Positions 1 to 6,487 of a DNA stretch of 9,968 nucleotides are shown in pieces. The stretch is taken from positions 1 to 9,968 of the forward strand of contig JADLCG010000227.1 in NCBI GenBank assembly GCA_020847355.1, given 5' to 3'. A program made the translations under genes and the position numbers. Positions within the stretch are counted from its first letter, which is position 1. Each line of letters opens with the position of its first letter. The stretch comes from Anaerolineales bacterium (GTDB taxonomy: Bacteria > Chloroflexota > Anaerolineae > Anaerolineales > Villigracilaceae). Below the pieces are notes generated by a model. That model was not told where the DNA came from. It saw only the letters and a program-made list of their open reading frames with translations, and searched no databases.

Positions 1-641
1 CGATAACCTTGAATTTCAACATACGGTTGCCAGTGTTTGTAGCTGATTGCGCGGATTCGCCTTTTGATTTCATCCGCGCTCATCTCCGGCGTGATGATAA
101 ATAGTTCGTTGAATTGCTTGCGCGAGAAAGGCGTGCGCGCCCAATGTTCTTTGGAAACAGGTAATTCTTTCCCTGCGGCAATTAATCCCATAATTTCAAA
201 AAATAATTCAATTTGGTTTTCATACGTTCTTGCGAGCAAAGCCTCTACGTCATCCTCAGGATACACCGGGAATCTTTTGACGGCGATGATTTTGCCGGTA
301 TCCACTTTGCCCGCCATGTGATGACAAGTCGCGCCGTATTCTTTCGCGTCTTCATATAATGCGAAGTTGTTGCAACCAATGCCCGGGTATTCAGGCGAAG
401 CGGGGTGAAAATTGATCGCCGCAATTTTGGCGTTGTTTAATAATTCCTCTGGTACAACCCAGCGCGAGAGATATGAAATCACATAATCGCCTTGCCATTT
501 GCAGATGTTTTCTGGCAAGGGGTCGCCCCATTTGCCGAGCAGATAGGTGAGGTTGGGGAAATGCGTTTGGCAAAATTCCAATGCGCGCAGGCAATCCGGG
601 TCTTCGGCTTTGCCGAGGAAGAGCAGGGAGGTTTGGGTCAT
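1..641 (-). CDS. Formyltransferase family protein (C-terminus cut by window edge)
   Basis: The minus-strand frame is open from an ATG at 641 to the window edge and gives 213 residues without a stop. The fold matches the formyltransferase N-domain shared by methionyl-tRNA formyltransferase, GAR transformylase and sugar-amine N-formyltransferases, which move a formyl group from 10-formyl-tetrahydrofolate to an amine. The catalytic triad of the family is visible: Asn77 and His79 in AINFHP, and Asp114 in KVDTGKI. The substrate loop reads PEYPGIGCNN rather than the PxYRG usual in Fmt, and the N-terminus is short, so a standard Fmt is unlikely; a small-molecule or sugar-amine substrate is possible but not shown. 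The start lies 8 nt after the stop of the upstream acetyltransferase gene, so it is probably the last or a late gene of that operon. Family call is solid; substrate is unknown. Confidence 0.82.
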   Translation of the reverse strand, partial: MTQTSLLFLGKAEDPDCLRALEFCQTHFPNLTYLLGKWGDPLPENICKWQGDYVISYLSRWVVPEELLNNAKIAAINFHPASPEYPGIGCNNFALYEDAKEYGATCHHMAGKVDTGKIIAVKRFPVYPEDDVEALLARTYENQIELFFEIMGLIAAGKELPVSKEHWARTPFSRKQFNELFIITPEMSADEIKRRIRAISYKHWQPYVEIQGY

Positions 642-649
642 GGCTCTGA

Positions 650-1216
650 TTATAGTTGGGCAGTCAGCCCAAAGTCTGAGGGGAGGAGCGAGAACATGTG
701 CGCGTCGTAGATGGCTTTGCCCACCACCATGCGATTCAATAAAATCCCTTCATAGTGTGCGCCGATTTTTTCGGCTACTCTTTTGCTTGCCAAATTATCT
801 TTGGCGATCACGATCTCGGCGCGGATCAATTTGAGATTTTCAAACGCAAATCTGGCGGCGAGTTGCGCGGCGCGCCCGGCGTAGCCCTGCCGATTTCTGG
901 GCGTGCGAATCCAATAGCCTAAATTGCAGAAGTGATAAACCGGGTGAAGATGACTCAAGCCGCAACCGCCGAGAAACTCATGGGTGTCAGCGGCGAAGAT
1001 ACCAAAGCCGTATAAACGTCCGGCGCTCCATTCGGCGCGCGTGACGGTGACGAATTGCCGAGCCAGTTCGAGCGTGTATTTCTCATTCGCCCAAGACATC
1101 CACGGGCTTAATTCTGGCAGTGATTCTTGCACCGCCAGATGCAACGCTTCGGCGTCGCCAAATTCATAGGGGCGTAAATAAATGCTGTGATCGGTCAGCG
1201 TGACGAAAGGAAACAT
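650..1216 (-). CDS. GNAT family N-acetyltransferase, RimJ/RimL type
   Basis: This 188-residue protein is a single GNAT domain that would transfer acetyl from acetyl-CoA to an amine, either a protein N-terminus or a small molecule. The N-terminal IYLRPYEFGDAEAL (about 12-25) is the usual first strand and helix of RimJ/RimL-type enzymes. Residues 107-113 (RNRQGYA) form the acetyl-CoA pyrophosphate loop, and NLASKRVAEKIG (about 141-152) is the typical motif B helix. It starts 4 nt after the stop of the response regulator gene and ends 8 nt before the formyltransferase start. The start has no clear Shine-Dalgarno, so translation is probably coupled to the gene before it. The substrate cannot be inferred; the two acetyltransferases at the right end of the window are different proteins, not close copies. 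Confidence 0.88.
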   Translation of the reverse strand: MFPFVTLTDHSIYLRPYEFGDAEALHLAVQESLPELSPWMSWANEKYTLELARQFVTVTRAEWSAGRLYGFGIFAADTHEFLGGCGLSHLHPVYHFCNLGYWIRTPRNRQGYAGRAAQLAARFAFENLKLIRAEIVIAKDNLASKRVAEKIGAHYEGILLNRMVVGKAIYDAHMFSLLPSDFGLTAQL

Positions 1217-1220
1217 GTTT

Positions 1221-1877
1221 TTAGGAAGTGTATTCTTTTAAGCGATGCTCCACCGCGTAAGCGGCGGCTTCGGCGCGGTTGTTCATATTCAACTTGGAAA
1301 GAATGCTGGAAACGTAATTACGCACCGTACCTTCGCCTAAATATAAACTCTTAGCGATCTCGCGGTTGGTTTTGCCTTCGGAGACTAAAAGCAAAACATG
1401 CTTTTCTTGCTGACTTAAACTTGAAAAAGCGGAGGCTTCCTCATTTTTTCCGGCGCGGCGCATTTCTTGAAAAACGCGCTGGGTGACGGCTGGGTCTAGC
1501 AGGGCTTCGCCGCGGCTGACGGAATCCAACGCTTTGATGAGGTCTTCACTGCCGATTTGTTTGAGGATGTAACCCGAAGCTCCGGCGCGAATGGCGGCGA
1601 AGAGCATTTCGTCTTCAGCGTAAGAGGTGAGCATAATCACCTTGACGTTGGGATGTTGATTGACGATTTGCTCGCAGGCTTCAATGCCCGAAACGCCCGG
1701 CAGACGAATATCCATGACTGCTACATCCGGTTTGCAGGTTTGAACTTTTTCTAAGGCTTCGCGCGCCGAGCCAGCCTCGCCGACTACCTCAAATTGCGGG
1801 TAATGCTCCAGCAGAGATTTCAAACCCAAACGCACAACTTCATGATCGTCCACCAGCAGGATTCTTTGCTTTTTCAT
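1221..1877 (-). CDS. NarL/LuxR-type response regulator, DevR-like
   Basis: This 218-residue protein is a full-length two-domain DNA-binding response regulator. The receiver domain (about 4-120) has the acidic pair Asp10-Asp11, the phospho-acceptor Asp56 in VMDIRLPG, the switch Thr84 and the conserved Lys106 in YILKQI. A LuxR-type helix-turn-helix follows (about 153-213, with TNREIAKSLYLGEGTVRNYVS). Several segments recall actinobacterial DevR/DosR: VDDHEVVR, VVGEAGS, LTSY, AGASGY and NYVS. That is resemblance from memory, not an alignment. No histidine kinase gene is in the window, so the partner must be encoded elsewhere. It lies 35 nt downstream of the glycosyltransferase gene and 4 nt upstream of the acetyltransferase gene. 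The ribosome binding site is weak (an AAGG about 11 nt before the start). Confidence 0.93.
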   Translation of the reverse strand: MKKQRILLVDDHEVVRLGLKSLLEHYPQFEVVGEAGSAREALEKVQTCKPDVAVMDIRLPGVSGIEACEQIVNQHPNVKVIMLTSYAEDEMLFAAIRAGASGYILKQIGSEDLIKALDSVSRGEALLDPAVTQRVFQEMRRAGKNEEASAFSSLSQQEKHVLLLVSEGKTNREIAKSLYLGEGTVRNYVSSILSKLNMNNRAEAAAYAVEHRLKEYTS

Positions 1878-1912
1878 TTTTTATTTTACCTTGGGGTTAT
1901 TGGATAAGCCGT

Positions 1913-3154
1913 TTACTTTCTTCTGAGCAAACTATCCATAATGCTTTTGCCGCGCCAATTTTGTAAAATGGATTCCACGTATAACTGCTCAAGCGCCTTG
2001 ACTTGGCCTTCAATTGAATATTTTTCGCTGAGTTCGCTGGAGCGTTTTCCGAAGCGTTCTAATTTGGCGCGGTCTTTGATTAAGCCAATCAGCGTTTTGG
2101 CAAAAACTTCAACGTCTAAAGCGACTTGAAAACCGTTTTCTTCGTTCTCAACCATGCCGTCAAAAGCTTCGTCCCGCACGACCACGATCGGCAAGCCTGA
2201 AGCCAGCGCTTCGATCACCGAGATCGGGTGAACTTCCGTAGTGGAAGCGGAGAGAAAAACTGTCGCATCGTGAAAAATATCAGGCAGTTCTTCGCGCTGA
2301 ACCATGCCTAAAAAGTGTATTCGATCTTTGACTTTGAGCCCCGCGGCTTTTTCTTCCAAATCTTTGCGCGCGCCGCCATCGCCGGCGAAAACCAATTGCG
2401 CGTTTGGGAGTTTATCCGCCAAGAGGACAAATGCGTCAATCAGAAACTCAAGCCGTTTCTCCGGGTCCATCCTGCCAACGGATAATAAAATCGGCGCTTC
2501 CGGCGGGACCCCCAGCCTGCTCCGCAAACTCCCGGCTTTTTTCGCCGTTTTGAATTGGCTGAGATTGATCCCATTAGGGATGATGTGAATCGGCTTCTTA
2601 ACTTTTTGTTCCAACAAGAGATGATAGAACTTGGGAGAAGGCACGACGATTTGATCGCCCAAATTGGTGCTGACTGTGCTGAACCAACGCGCCCCATGAC
2701 GAATGATCCCCGTGCCGCCGATGAATTTTAAGTAATGCGTGTAATCTGTAATTGAAGTGTGATAGGTATAAATTAAAGGCAAATTTTTTGTCGAAGCGGT
2801 GAGATACGCCAACAACCCTACGCTCAACGGGCTGTGCGCGTGAAGCACGTCAAAATGCTTGCGCGTGAGCGACCAAGTAGTGCGCGGCGTGCCAAGCACA
2901 GCCACGTAAATCGGCGGATCGTTCAAATATTTGAGCGAAGGCAAACGCACGATGCTGGGTTGTTCGTCTTTATAGCCGGGGAATTTTGGCGCAAAAATTG
3001 TCACTTGATGCCCGCGTTTTTTGAGCCCCTCGGAGATTAATTGCAAAGAGACGGAAACGCCGTTAACTTGCGGGGCATAGGTATCCGTAAATAAGCCGAT
3101 GCGTAACGAGCCGAGATTTAACTTAGGCGAAGTTTCGGTTGTGGCTGGGGTCAT
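1913..3154 (-). CDS. GT4 family glycosyltransferase (possible diacylglycerol or phospholipid glycosyltransferase)
   Basis: This 413-residue protein has the two Rossmann-like domains of a GT-B, retaining GT4 enzyme. The N-terminal domain opens with RIGLFTDTYAPQVNGVSVS (about 18-36), the glycine-rich acceptor-side loop common in glycosyltransferases acting on diacylglycerol or phosphatidylinositol-type lipids. HAHSPL (105-110) follows. The C-terminal domain begins with LSVGRMDPEKR (about 224-234), and the donor-binding E-x7-E is Glu307 and Glu315. No signal peptide is seen, so it probably works on the cytoplasmic face of the membrane. The start is supported by AAAGGA about 9 nt upstream, and the gene begins 19 nt after the DUF951 stop. 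A role in glycolipid synthesis is an inference from the N-terminal motif; other lipid or glycan acceptors are equally compatible. Confidence 0.92.
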   Translation of the reverse strand: MTPATTETSPKLNLGSLRIGLFTDTYAPQVNGVSVSLQLISEGLKKRGHQVTIFAPKFPGYKDEQPSIVRLPSLKYLNDPPIYVAVLGTPRTTWSLTRKHFDVLHAHSPLSVGLLAYLTASTKNLPLIYTYHTSITDYTHYLKFIGGTGIIRHGARWFSTVSTNLGDQIVVPSPKFYHLLLEQKVKKPIHIIPNGINLSQFKTAKKAGSLRSRLGVPPEAPILLSVGRMDPEKRLEFLIDAFVLLADKLPNAQLVFAGDGGARKDLEEKAAGLKVKDRIHFLGMVQREELPDIFHDATVFLSASTTEVHPISVIEALASGLPIVVVRDEAFDGMVENEENGFQVALDVEVFAKTLIGLIKDRAKLERFGKRSSELSEKYSIEGQVKALEQLYVESILQNWRGKSIMDSLLRRK

Positions 3155-3173
3155 CTGGAAATATCCTTTGAAA

Positions 3174-3392
3174 TCAGTTGGTTTGAGCGCTCTGTGGGCG
3201 CGCGGCTTGTTGGGTGAGGTTTAATTTTAGGCGCTTGGCTAACTCGCGTCGCGTGAGCAAAACATGCCGCTTGCATTGGTTACATTCCAAACCGATATCC
3301 GCGCCCAGCCGAATCACCGTCCAGTCATACGAGCCGCAAGGATGGGGCTTACGCAGGCGGAGCTGGTCGTTCTTCTGCAAATCTAAAAGCAT
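3174..3392 (-). CDS. DUF951 family protein
   Basis: This small protein (72 residues from the ATG at 3392) matches the DUF951 family, a conserved group of unknown function. The hallmark KPHPCGSYDWTVIRLGADI (about 15-33) is followed by CNQC. Cys19, Cys37 and Cys40 could bind a metal, which is an inference. An in-frame ATG at 3434 would add 14 residues, but a perfect TATAAT at 3405-3400 on this strand lies between the two starts and DUF951 proteins usually begin close to the L-x-x-x-D segment, so the shorter form is preferred. With the -10 box only about 7 nt before the ATG, the mRNA may be leaderless or nearly so. It is the first gene of the minus-strand set. The Gln-rich C-terminal tail (about 60-72) is beyond the conserved core. 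Confidence 0.85.
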   Translation of the reverse strand: MLLDLQKNDQLRLRKPHPCGSYDWTVIRLGADIGLECNQCKRHVLLTRRELAKRLKLNLTQQAARPQSAQTN

Positions 3393-3399
3393 GAGGGAA

Positions 3400-3405
3400 A
3401 TTATA
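3400..3405 (-). promoter_or_regulatory. -10 box for the leftward five-gene set
   Basis: Read on the minus strand this is a perfect TATAAT, ending 7 nt before the DUF951 ATG at 3392. Transcription would start at or next to the start codon. No good -35 is present at 16-18 bp; that position falls inside the 20-bp palindrome at 3416-3435, so the promoter may depend on, or be blocked by, a protein bound there. Confidence 0.55.
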
Positions 3406-3415
3406 CCGCCATGCG

Positions 3416-3435
3416 GGTGAGAAATATTTCTCACC
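3416..3435. promoter_or_regulatory. 20-bp perfect palindrome, candidate operator
   Basis: The sequence GGTGAGAAATATTTCTCACC is identical on both strands. It lies between the divergent DUF951 and MBL genes. Its centre (3425/3426) falls at about -31 of the leftward promoter and about -63 of the rightward one, where a dimeric regulator could repress one and activate the other. GTGA and TCAC are 10 bp apart, not the 6 bp of the Escherichia coli CRP site, so the bound protein cannot be named from the site. The nearby Crp/Fnr gene is one candidate. Confidence 0.6.
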
Positions 3436-3459
3436 TCAAGAGGGAAAACTTTCCTTGAG
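3435..3459. repeat. Imperfect inverted repeat next to the palindrome
   Basis: CTCAAG at 3435-3440 is the reverse complement of CTTGAG at 3454-3459, with GGAAA and TTTCC partly pairing inside. It overlaps the last base of the palindrome and its right arm contains the -35 of the rightward promoter. It could be a second binding site or chance. Confidence 0.3.
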
Positions 3460-3482
3460 CGAAAACCCTAAAAAGCGATAAT
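3455..3482 (+). promoter_or_regulatory. Probable sigma70-type promoter for the MBL-Crp pair
   Basis: TTGAGC (3455-3460) and GATAAT (3477-3482) are separated by 16 bp, with transcription expected to start near 3489. The 5' leader would be about 50 nt, ending in the AAAGAGG ribosome binding site before the ATG at 3538. Confidence 0.5.
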
Positions 3483-3537
3483 AAGCTTGTAAGTAAAAAA
3501 CGAAAGTTTGGTAAATGCTTTAGAAAAGAGGCACAAA

Positions 3538-4509
3538 ATGAACGCTGAACTGAAAATCAAATTTTGGGGCGTGCGCGGCAGTTACCCAACGCCGGGAGCC
3601 AATACTATTCAAGTAGGCGGTAATACCGCTTGCGTGGAAATTCAAGCCGGGAATAAAACCATTATTTTGGATGCCGGCACGGGCATTATTCCGCTTGGGC
3701 GCGAGTTGGCGCGCCGCGCCGCAACGGAAAAACGCGGACTAGAAGCGCTTCTTTTATTCAGCCACTTGCATCACGATCATATTCAAGGCTTTCCGTTTTT
3801 TGTGCCGGCTTATTTGCCGAATGCGCGCCTGCATATTTTTGGTCCGGGCAGTTCGGATGAAACCCTGCAAGAAGTTCTCAAGCATAATCAATCTTCTGAA
3901 ACCTTCCCGGTCAGTTTGCGCGATATGGCTTCGACGAAGCATATTCAAACTGTGCGCGAGACGCAAACCATTGTTTGGGATGAGGATAATGTGCGGGTCG
4001 TTGAATCAAATGCCCGGTTAAGTGATGAGGCGTTGGTCGTTCGCATTCATAAATCGTATGCGCATCCCGGCGGCGTGTTTGTCTATCGCATTATGTGGCG
4101 CGGCAAATCCATTGTGTACGCAACCGATACTGAAGGCTATGTGGGCGCGGATCGTAAGTTGGTCGCCTTTGCGCGCGATGCGGATGTGTTGATCCATGAC
4201 GCGCAATATAGCGACGAGCATTATTACGGCGCGCGCGCTGGGTTTCCTGCCACGCAGGGATTTGGACATTCAACGCCCAACATGGCTTGTGAAGTTGCCG
4301 CCTCTGCCGAAACGGGACAGTTGATTCTGTTTCATCACGATCCCAATTACTCTGACGCAATGGTTGCCGAGCAAGAAGCGTGCGCCCAAAAAATATTTGC
4401 AGATTCGTGCGCGGCGCGTGAAGGGTATGAAGTGCGGTTGAATACGATCCCTGCGCCGCTTGCCATAAAAGATAAAAGAATGGATGTACAATATGTTAAA
4501 AATGGCTGA
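3538..4509 (+). CDS. MBL-fold metallohydrolase (possible cyclic-phosphate phosphodiesterase)
   Basis: This 323-residue protein belongs to the metallo-beta-lactamase superfamily branch that starts with FWGVRGSYPTPG (about 9-20) and VGGNTACVEI. The metal-binding HxHxDH is HLHHDH at 76-81, with further ligands expected at Asp197 (ATDTEG), His220 (HDAQYSDEHY) and His244 or His266 (GHSTP, LFHHDP). Relatives with this opening include PhnP-like cyclic phosphodiesterases and cyclic-nucleotide phosphodiesterase-like proteins, so a phosphodiester substrate is plausible but not proved. No signal peptide is seen. The ATG at 3538 has AAAGAGG 6 nt upstream; an in-frame TTG at 3508 has no such support. The 3' end overlaps the Crp/Fnr gene, so the two are co-transcribed. 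The extended insert between the HxHxDH motif and Asp197 is unremarkable for the family. Confidence 0.88.
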   Translation: MNAELKIKFWGVRGSYPTPGANTIQVGGNTACVEIQAGNKTIILDAGTGIIPLGRELARRAATEKRGLEALLLFSHLHHDHIQGFPFFVPAYLPNARLHIFGPGSSDETLQEVLKHNQSSETFPVSLRDMASTKHIQTVRETQTIVWDEDNVRVVESNARLSDEALVVRIHKSYAHPGGVFVYRIMWRGKSIVYATDTEGYVGADRKLVAFARDADVLIHDAQYSDEHYYGARAGFPATQGFGHSTPNMACEVAASAETGQLILFHHDPNYSDAMVAEQEACAQKIFADSCAAREGYEVRLNTIPAPLAIKDKRMDVQYVKNG

Positions 4510-5200
4510 GCTACAAAACGACAACACGCGCAATCTGCTTTCAGATATTAAGCTACTGGAAGGCTTAAGCCTCACGCAGTTAGATTGGGTGGCGCGGCGG
4601 GCGCATCGTAAAATTTTTACGACGGGCGCCAACGTGCTGACGATTGAACAACCCGGCGAAGCGGTTTATATCATCTTGCATGGCACGGTGAAGATTCATG
4701 TGGAGCAAGGCGAAAGAGACGTAATTCTCTCGATCTTGGGTAGCGGCGATTTGCTCGGCGAAATGAGCTTGATTGATAGCATAGGACGTTCGGCGAGCGC
4801 CGTGACTTTGGAAGATACGCTGATGTTGTGGATGGATCGAACGACCTTCAATTACATTTTGGATAATTTTCCTGCGGTGGCGAGAAACTTGGTGAAAATT
4901 CTCGCGGCGCGCGTGCGGCTTTCGGATCAGATGATTCAATCGCTGGCGACTTTGGATGTAAACGGCAGAGTGGCGCGTCAACTGCTGGCTTTTGCAGAAC
5001 GTTATGGCAAAGATGTGAAAGACGGCGTGCAAGTTCGCATTGCCCTAACGCAAACCGATATTGCAGATTTGGTGGGCGCTTCGCGCAAGCGCGTGAATCA
5101 AACAATGGTCTTTTTCAAAGAGCAAGGGTTGCTGAGCGTTGCGGAGAATGGAAGAATCGTCATCCATGATAAAGCTGGACTGGCAAGGTATTGCGATTAA
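4484..5200 (+). CDS. Crp/Fnr family transcriptional regulator
   Basis: This 238-residue protein has a cyclic-nucleotide-binding beta-roll (about 20-140) and a C-terminal Crp-type winged helix (about 157-233). In the phosphate-binding cassette, Gly92-Glu93 and Arg102-Ser103 (GEMSLIDSIGRSAS) are at the positions used by CRP to hold cAMP, which supports true cyclic-nucleotide binding. The recognition helix reads ASRKRVNQ (199-206); Arg201 is kept, but the CRP Glu and second Arg are replaced by Lys202 and Gln206, so the DNA site should differ from the CRP consensus. There is no cysteine cluster of the FNR type. The start is uncertain: ATGs at 4484, 4493 and 4502 all lie inside or across the end of the MBL gene and none has a strong ribosome binding site. 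Overlap is 26 or 8 nt, consistent with coupled translation. Confidence 0.93.
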   Translation: MYNMLKMAELQNDNTRNLLSDIKLLEGLSLTQLDWVARRAHRKIFTTGANVLTIEQPGEAVYIILHGTVKIHVEQGERDVILSILGSGDLLGEMSLIDSIGRSASAVTLEDTLMLWMDRTTFNYILDNFPAVARNLVKILAARVRLSDQMIQSLATLDVNGRVARQLLAFAERYGKDVKDGVQVRIALTQTDIADLVGASRKRVNQTMVFFKEQGLLSVAENGRIVIHDKAGLARYCD

Positions 5201-5206
5201 GAAGTT

Positions 5207-5246
5207 AACTAACCGCCGCTTATGAAGCGGCGGTTAGTTTTTATTT
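5207..5246 (+). terminator. Strong intrinsic terminator after the Crp/Fnr gene
   Basis: A perfect 15-bp stem (5207-5221 with 5225-5239) closed by a 3-nt ATG loop is followed by TTTATTTTATT. It begins 6 nt after the stop codon. The metallopeptidase gene converges from the other side and ends at 5246, so the stem may serve both directions, although the minus-strand T-run is weak. Confidence 0.92.
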
Positions 5247-5944
5247 TATTCACAAAACGGAATCGTATCGGAATTTTTGTTGGCGTTTAATGGCAAACCA
5301 AAATAGGGGGATGGATCGTACGTGTTTTTAATTTCCAACTCGTTTGTATAATTTCCAAAACCATCATCTTTGACAACGGAGACGTGCAAGTGTACGCCAA
5401 CCGGATTGGCTGGATCGCCGGAATAATTGCCCATTAAACCGAGGTAGGTTCCGGCTTCTACATAAACCTCGCTTGTGCCTGCTGGGAATTGCTCCGCGAT
5501 AAAAGAATTTCCATTGGCGTCTGCCATGTGTGTGTAGTAGACCCAAATTTGTCGGCTCGGTTGAAGCGGATCTTGCGGCAGGCGGATGATGACGGAAGAT
5601 TTCCAATCCGCCGCGCGGGTTAAATAGCCCGCATAAGCGGCGGTGATTGGGACAACGCCCGGTTCCGTCCCGCCGAAAATATCAATCCCGGAATGACGAT
5701 GCCCTGGGCGAAATGAATCATCCCAGATGAAGCCGATCAAGCCGTTGGTGGGGAAGACGAATGGCGCCCCGTTGCAACTGGTTCCGGCTTTCATTCTATA
5801 TTCAGAGAGCGAGTTTTGATCGTAAAACCAGGCGAGGATTTTATCGGTGCGCGGGGAGGAGCGATCTATATAGGCTTTGTATATATAAACTCCGGCGACG
5901 AGGATCGCCACGCAGAGCGCGAGCAGGATGAATTTTTTAGACAT
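5246..5944 (-). CDS. M23-like (LytM) metallopeptidase, membrane-anchored or secreted
   Basis: This 232-residue protein has a hydrophobic N-terminal segment (about 5-22), a signal anchor or uncleaved signal peptide, followed by an extracytoplasmic domain. The M23 zinc motifs are present: His84 and Asp88 in HSGIDIFGG, and His185-x-His187 in GVHLHVS. His139 in YYTHMA fits the catalytic Y-x-H segment. Known M23 enzymes cut peptide bonds in peptidoglycan or act as regulators of amidases. No LysM, SH3 or coiled-coil region is seen, so the domain is nearly alone. Cys56 and Cys231 lie outside the core and could form a disulfide. The ATG lies 7 nt downstream of a TATAAT on the same strand, suggesting a leaderless mRNA. 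It converges on the Crp/Fnr gene and backs onto the 85-bp repeat array. Confidence 0.85.
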   Translation of the reverse strand: MSKKFILLALCVAILVAGVYIYKAYIDRSSPRTDKILAWFYDQNSLSEYRMKAGTSCNGAPFVFPTNGLIGFIWDDSFRPGHRHSGIDIFGGTEPGVVPITAAYAGYLTRAADWKSSVIIRLPQDPLQPSRQIWVYYTHMADANGNSFIAEQFPAGTSEVYVEAGTYLGLMGNYSGDPANPVGVHLHVSVVKDDGFGNYTNELEIKNTYDPSPYFGLPLNANKNSDTIPFCE

Positions 5945-5951
5945 TCGGACG

Positions 5952-5957
5952 ATTATA
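5952..5957 (-). promoter_or_regulatory. -10 box for the M23 metallopeptidase gene
   Basis: Read on the minus strand this is TATAAT, ending 7 nt before the ATG at 5944, so transcription would start at or next to the start codon. No convincing -35 lies upstream, where the tandem repeats begin. Confidence 0.45.
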
Positions 5958-5963
5958 AGCGGA

Positions 5964-6383
5964 CTCTTTTACTGAATAGCGGACGAAAACGGAAGCTGGC
6001 GATCATGTCCGTTTCATTCCGTGAATCCGTTATAAAGTCCGTTTTTTGCTCTTTTACGAAATAACTGACGAAAACGGAATCTGGCGCCCATGTCCGTTTC
6101 ATTCCGTGAATCCGCTATAAAGTCCGCTTATTTGCTCTTTTACGGAATAACTGACGAAAACGGAAGTTGGCGCATGTCCGTTTCATTCCGCGAATCCGTT
6201 ATAAAGTCCGCTTCTTGCTCTTTTACGGAACAACTGACGAAAACGGAATCTGGCGCCCATGTCCGTTTCATTCCGTGAATCCGCTATAAAGTCCGCTTTT
6301 TGCTCTTTCACGGAATAACTGACGAAAATGGAAGTTGGCGCCCATGTCCGTTTCATTCCGTGAATCCGCTATAAAGTCCGTTT
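5964..6383. repeat. Tandem array of about 85-bp direct repeats (four full units, two partial)
   Basis: Full units start with ATGTCCGTTTCATTCC at 6005, 6090, 6174 and 6259 and measure 85, 84, 85 and 85 bp. A 41-bp partial unit (5964-6004) precedes them and a 40-bp partial unit (6344-6383) follows. Units 1 and 3 share CCGTTATAAAG and GGAATCTGG; units 2 and 4 share CCGCTATAAAG and GGAAGTTGG, so the array is an A-B pair copied once. Across unit borders, AAACGGA and ACGGAAT can pair with TCCGTTT and ATTCCGT of the next unit. The unit length is not a multiple of three and each unit carries stops, so it is not coding. No unique spacers occur, which excludes CRISPR. Function unknown. Confidence 0.93.
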
Positions 6384-6487
6384 ACCATGAAATTCTTACG
6401 GAAATTTTATTTCCCGCTATCTTTTTTCTTATACGCGGCATTTAATATAGGCATATCTGTAAATAAAAAATAAAGGAGACTTAAATT
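6384..6487 (+). promoter_or_regulatory. AT-rich upstream region of the hsp20 gene
   Basis: This AT-rich stretch holds a small inverted repeat (GGAAAT at 6400-6405 and ATTTCC at 6409-6414, 3-nt loop) and the ribosome binding site AAAGGAGA (6472-6479), 8 nt before the ATG. I could not identify a convincing -35/-10 pair, and there is no CIRCE (HrcA) element, so heat control, if any, uses another route. Confidence 0.45.

Noticed and set aside
3508..3537. TTG start for the MBL gene
   Set aside because: It adds ten residues without family similarity and lacks a ribosome binding site, whereas the ATG at 3538 has AAAGAGG at a proper distance and is followed directly by the conserved N-terminus.
4580..5032. 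150-residue minus-strand ORF inside the Crp/Fnr gene
   Set aside because: It overlaps a clearly conserved regulator on the other strand, its composition is rich in His, Arg and Gln as expected for a reverse-frame shadow, and it matches no family I know.
5207..5239. Long hairpin as a mobile-element end or attachment site
   Set aside because: Its position directly after a stop codon, the 3-nt loop and the T-rich tail fit an intrinsic terminator, and no second copy is seen in the window.
6005..6343. Short ORFs starting with ATG in each tandem repeat unit
   Set aside because: Unit length is 84-85 bp, so the frame shifts from copy to copy, stops occur inside the units, and there is no ribosome binding site. 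The similarity of the short peptides simply reflects the DNA repeat.
5964..6383. CRISPR array
   Set aside because: The whole unit repeats with no unique spacers, the units are far longer than CRISPR repeats, and no cas gene is present.
6384..6487. CIRCE element controlling hsp20
   Set aside because: Neither TTAGCACTC nor its reverse complement occurs upstream of the gene.
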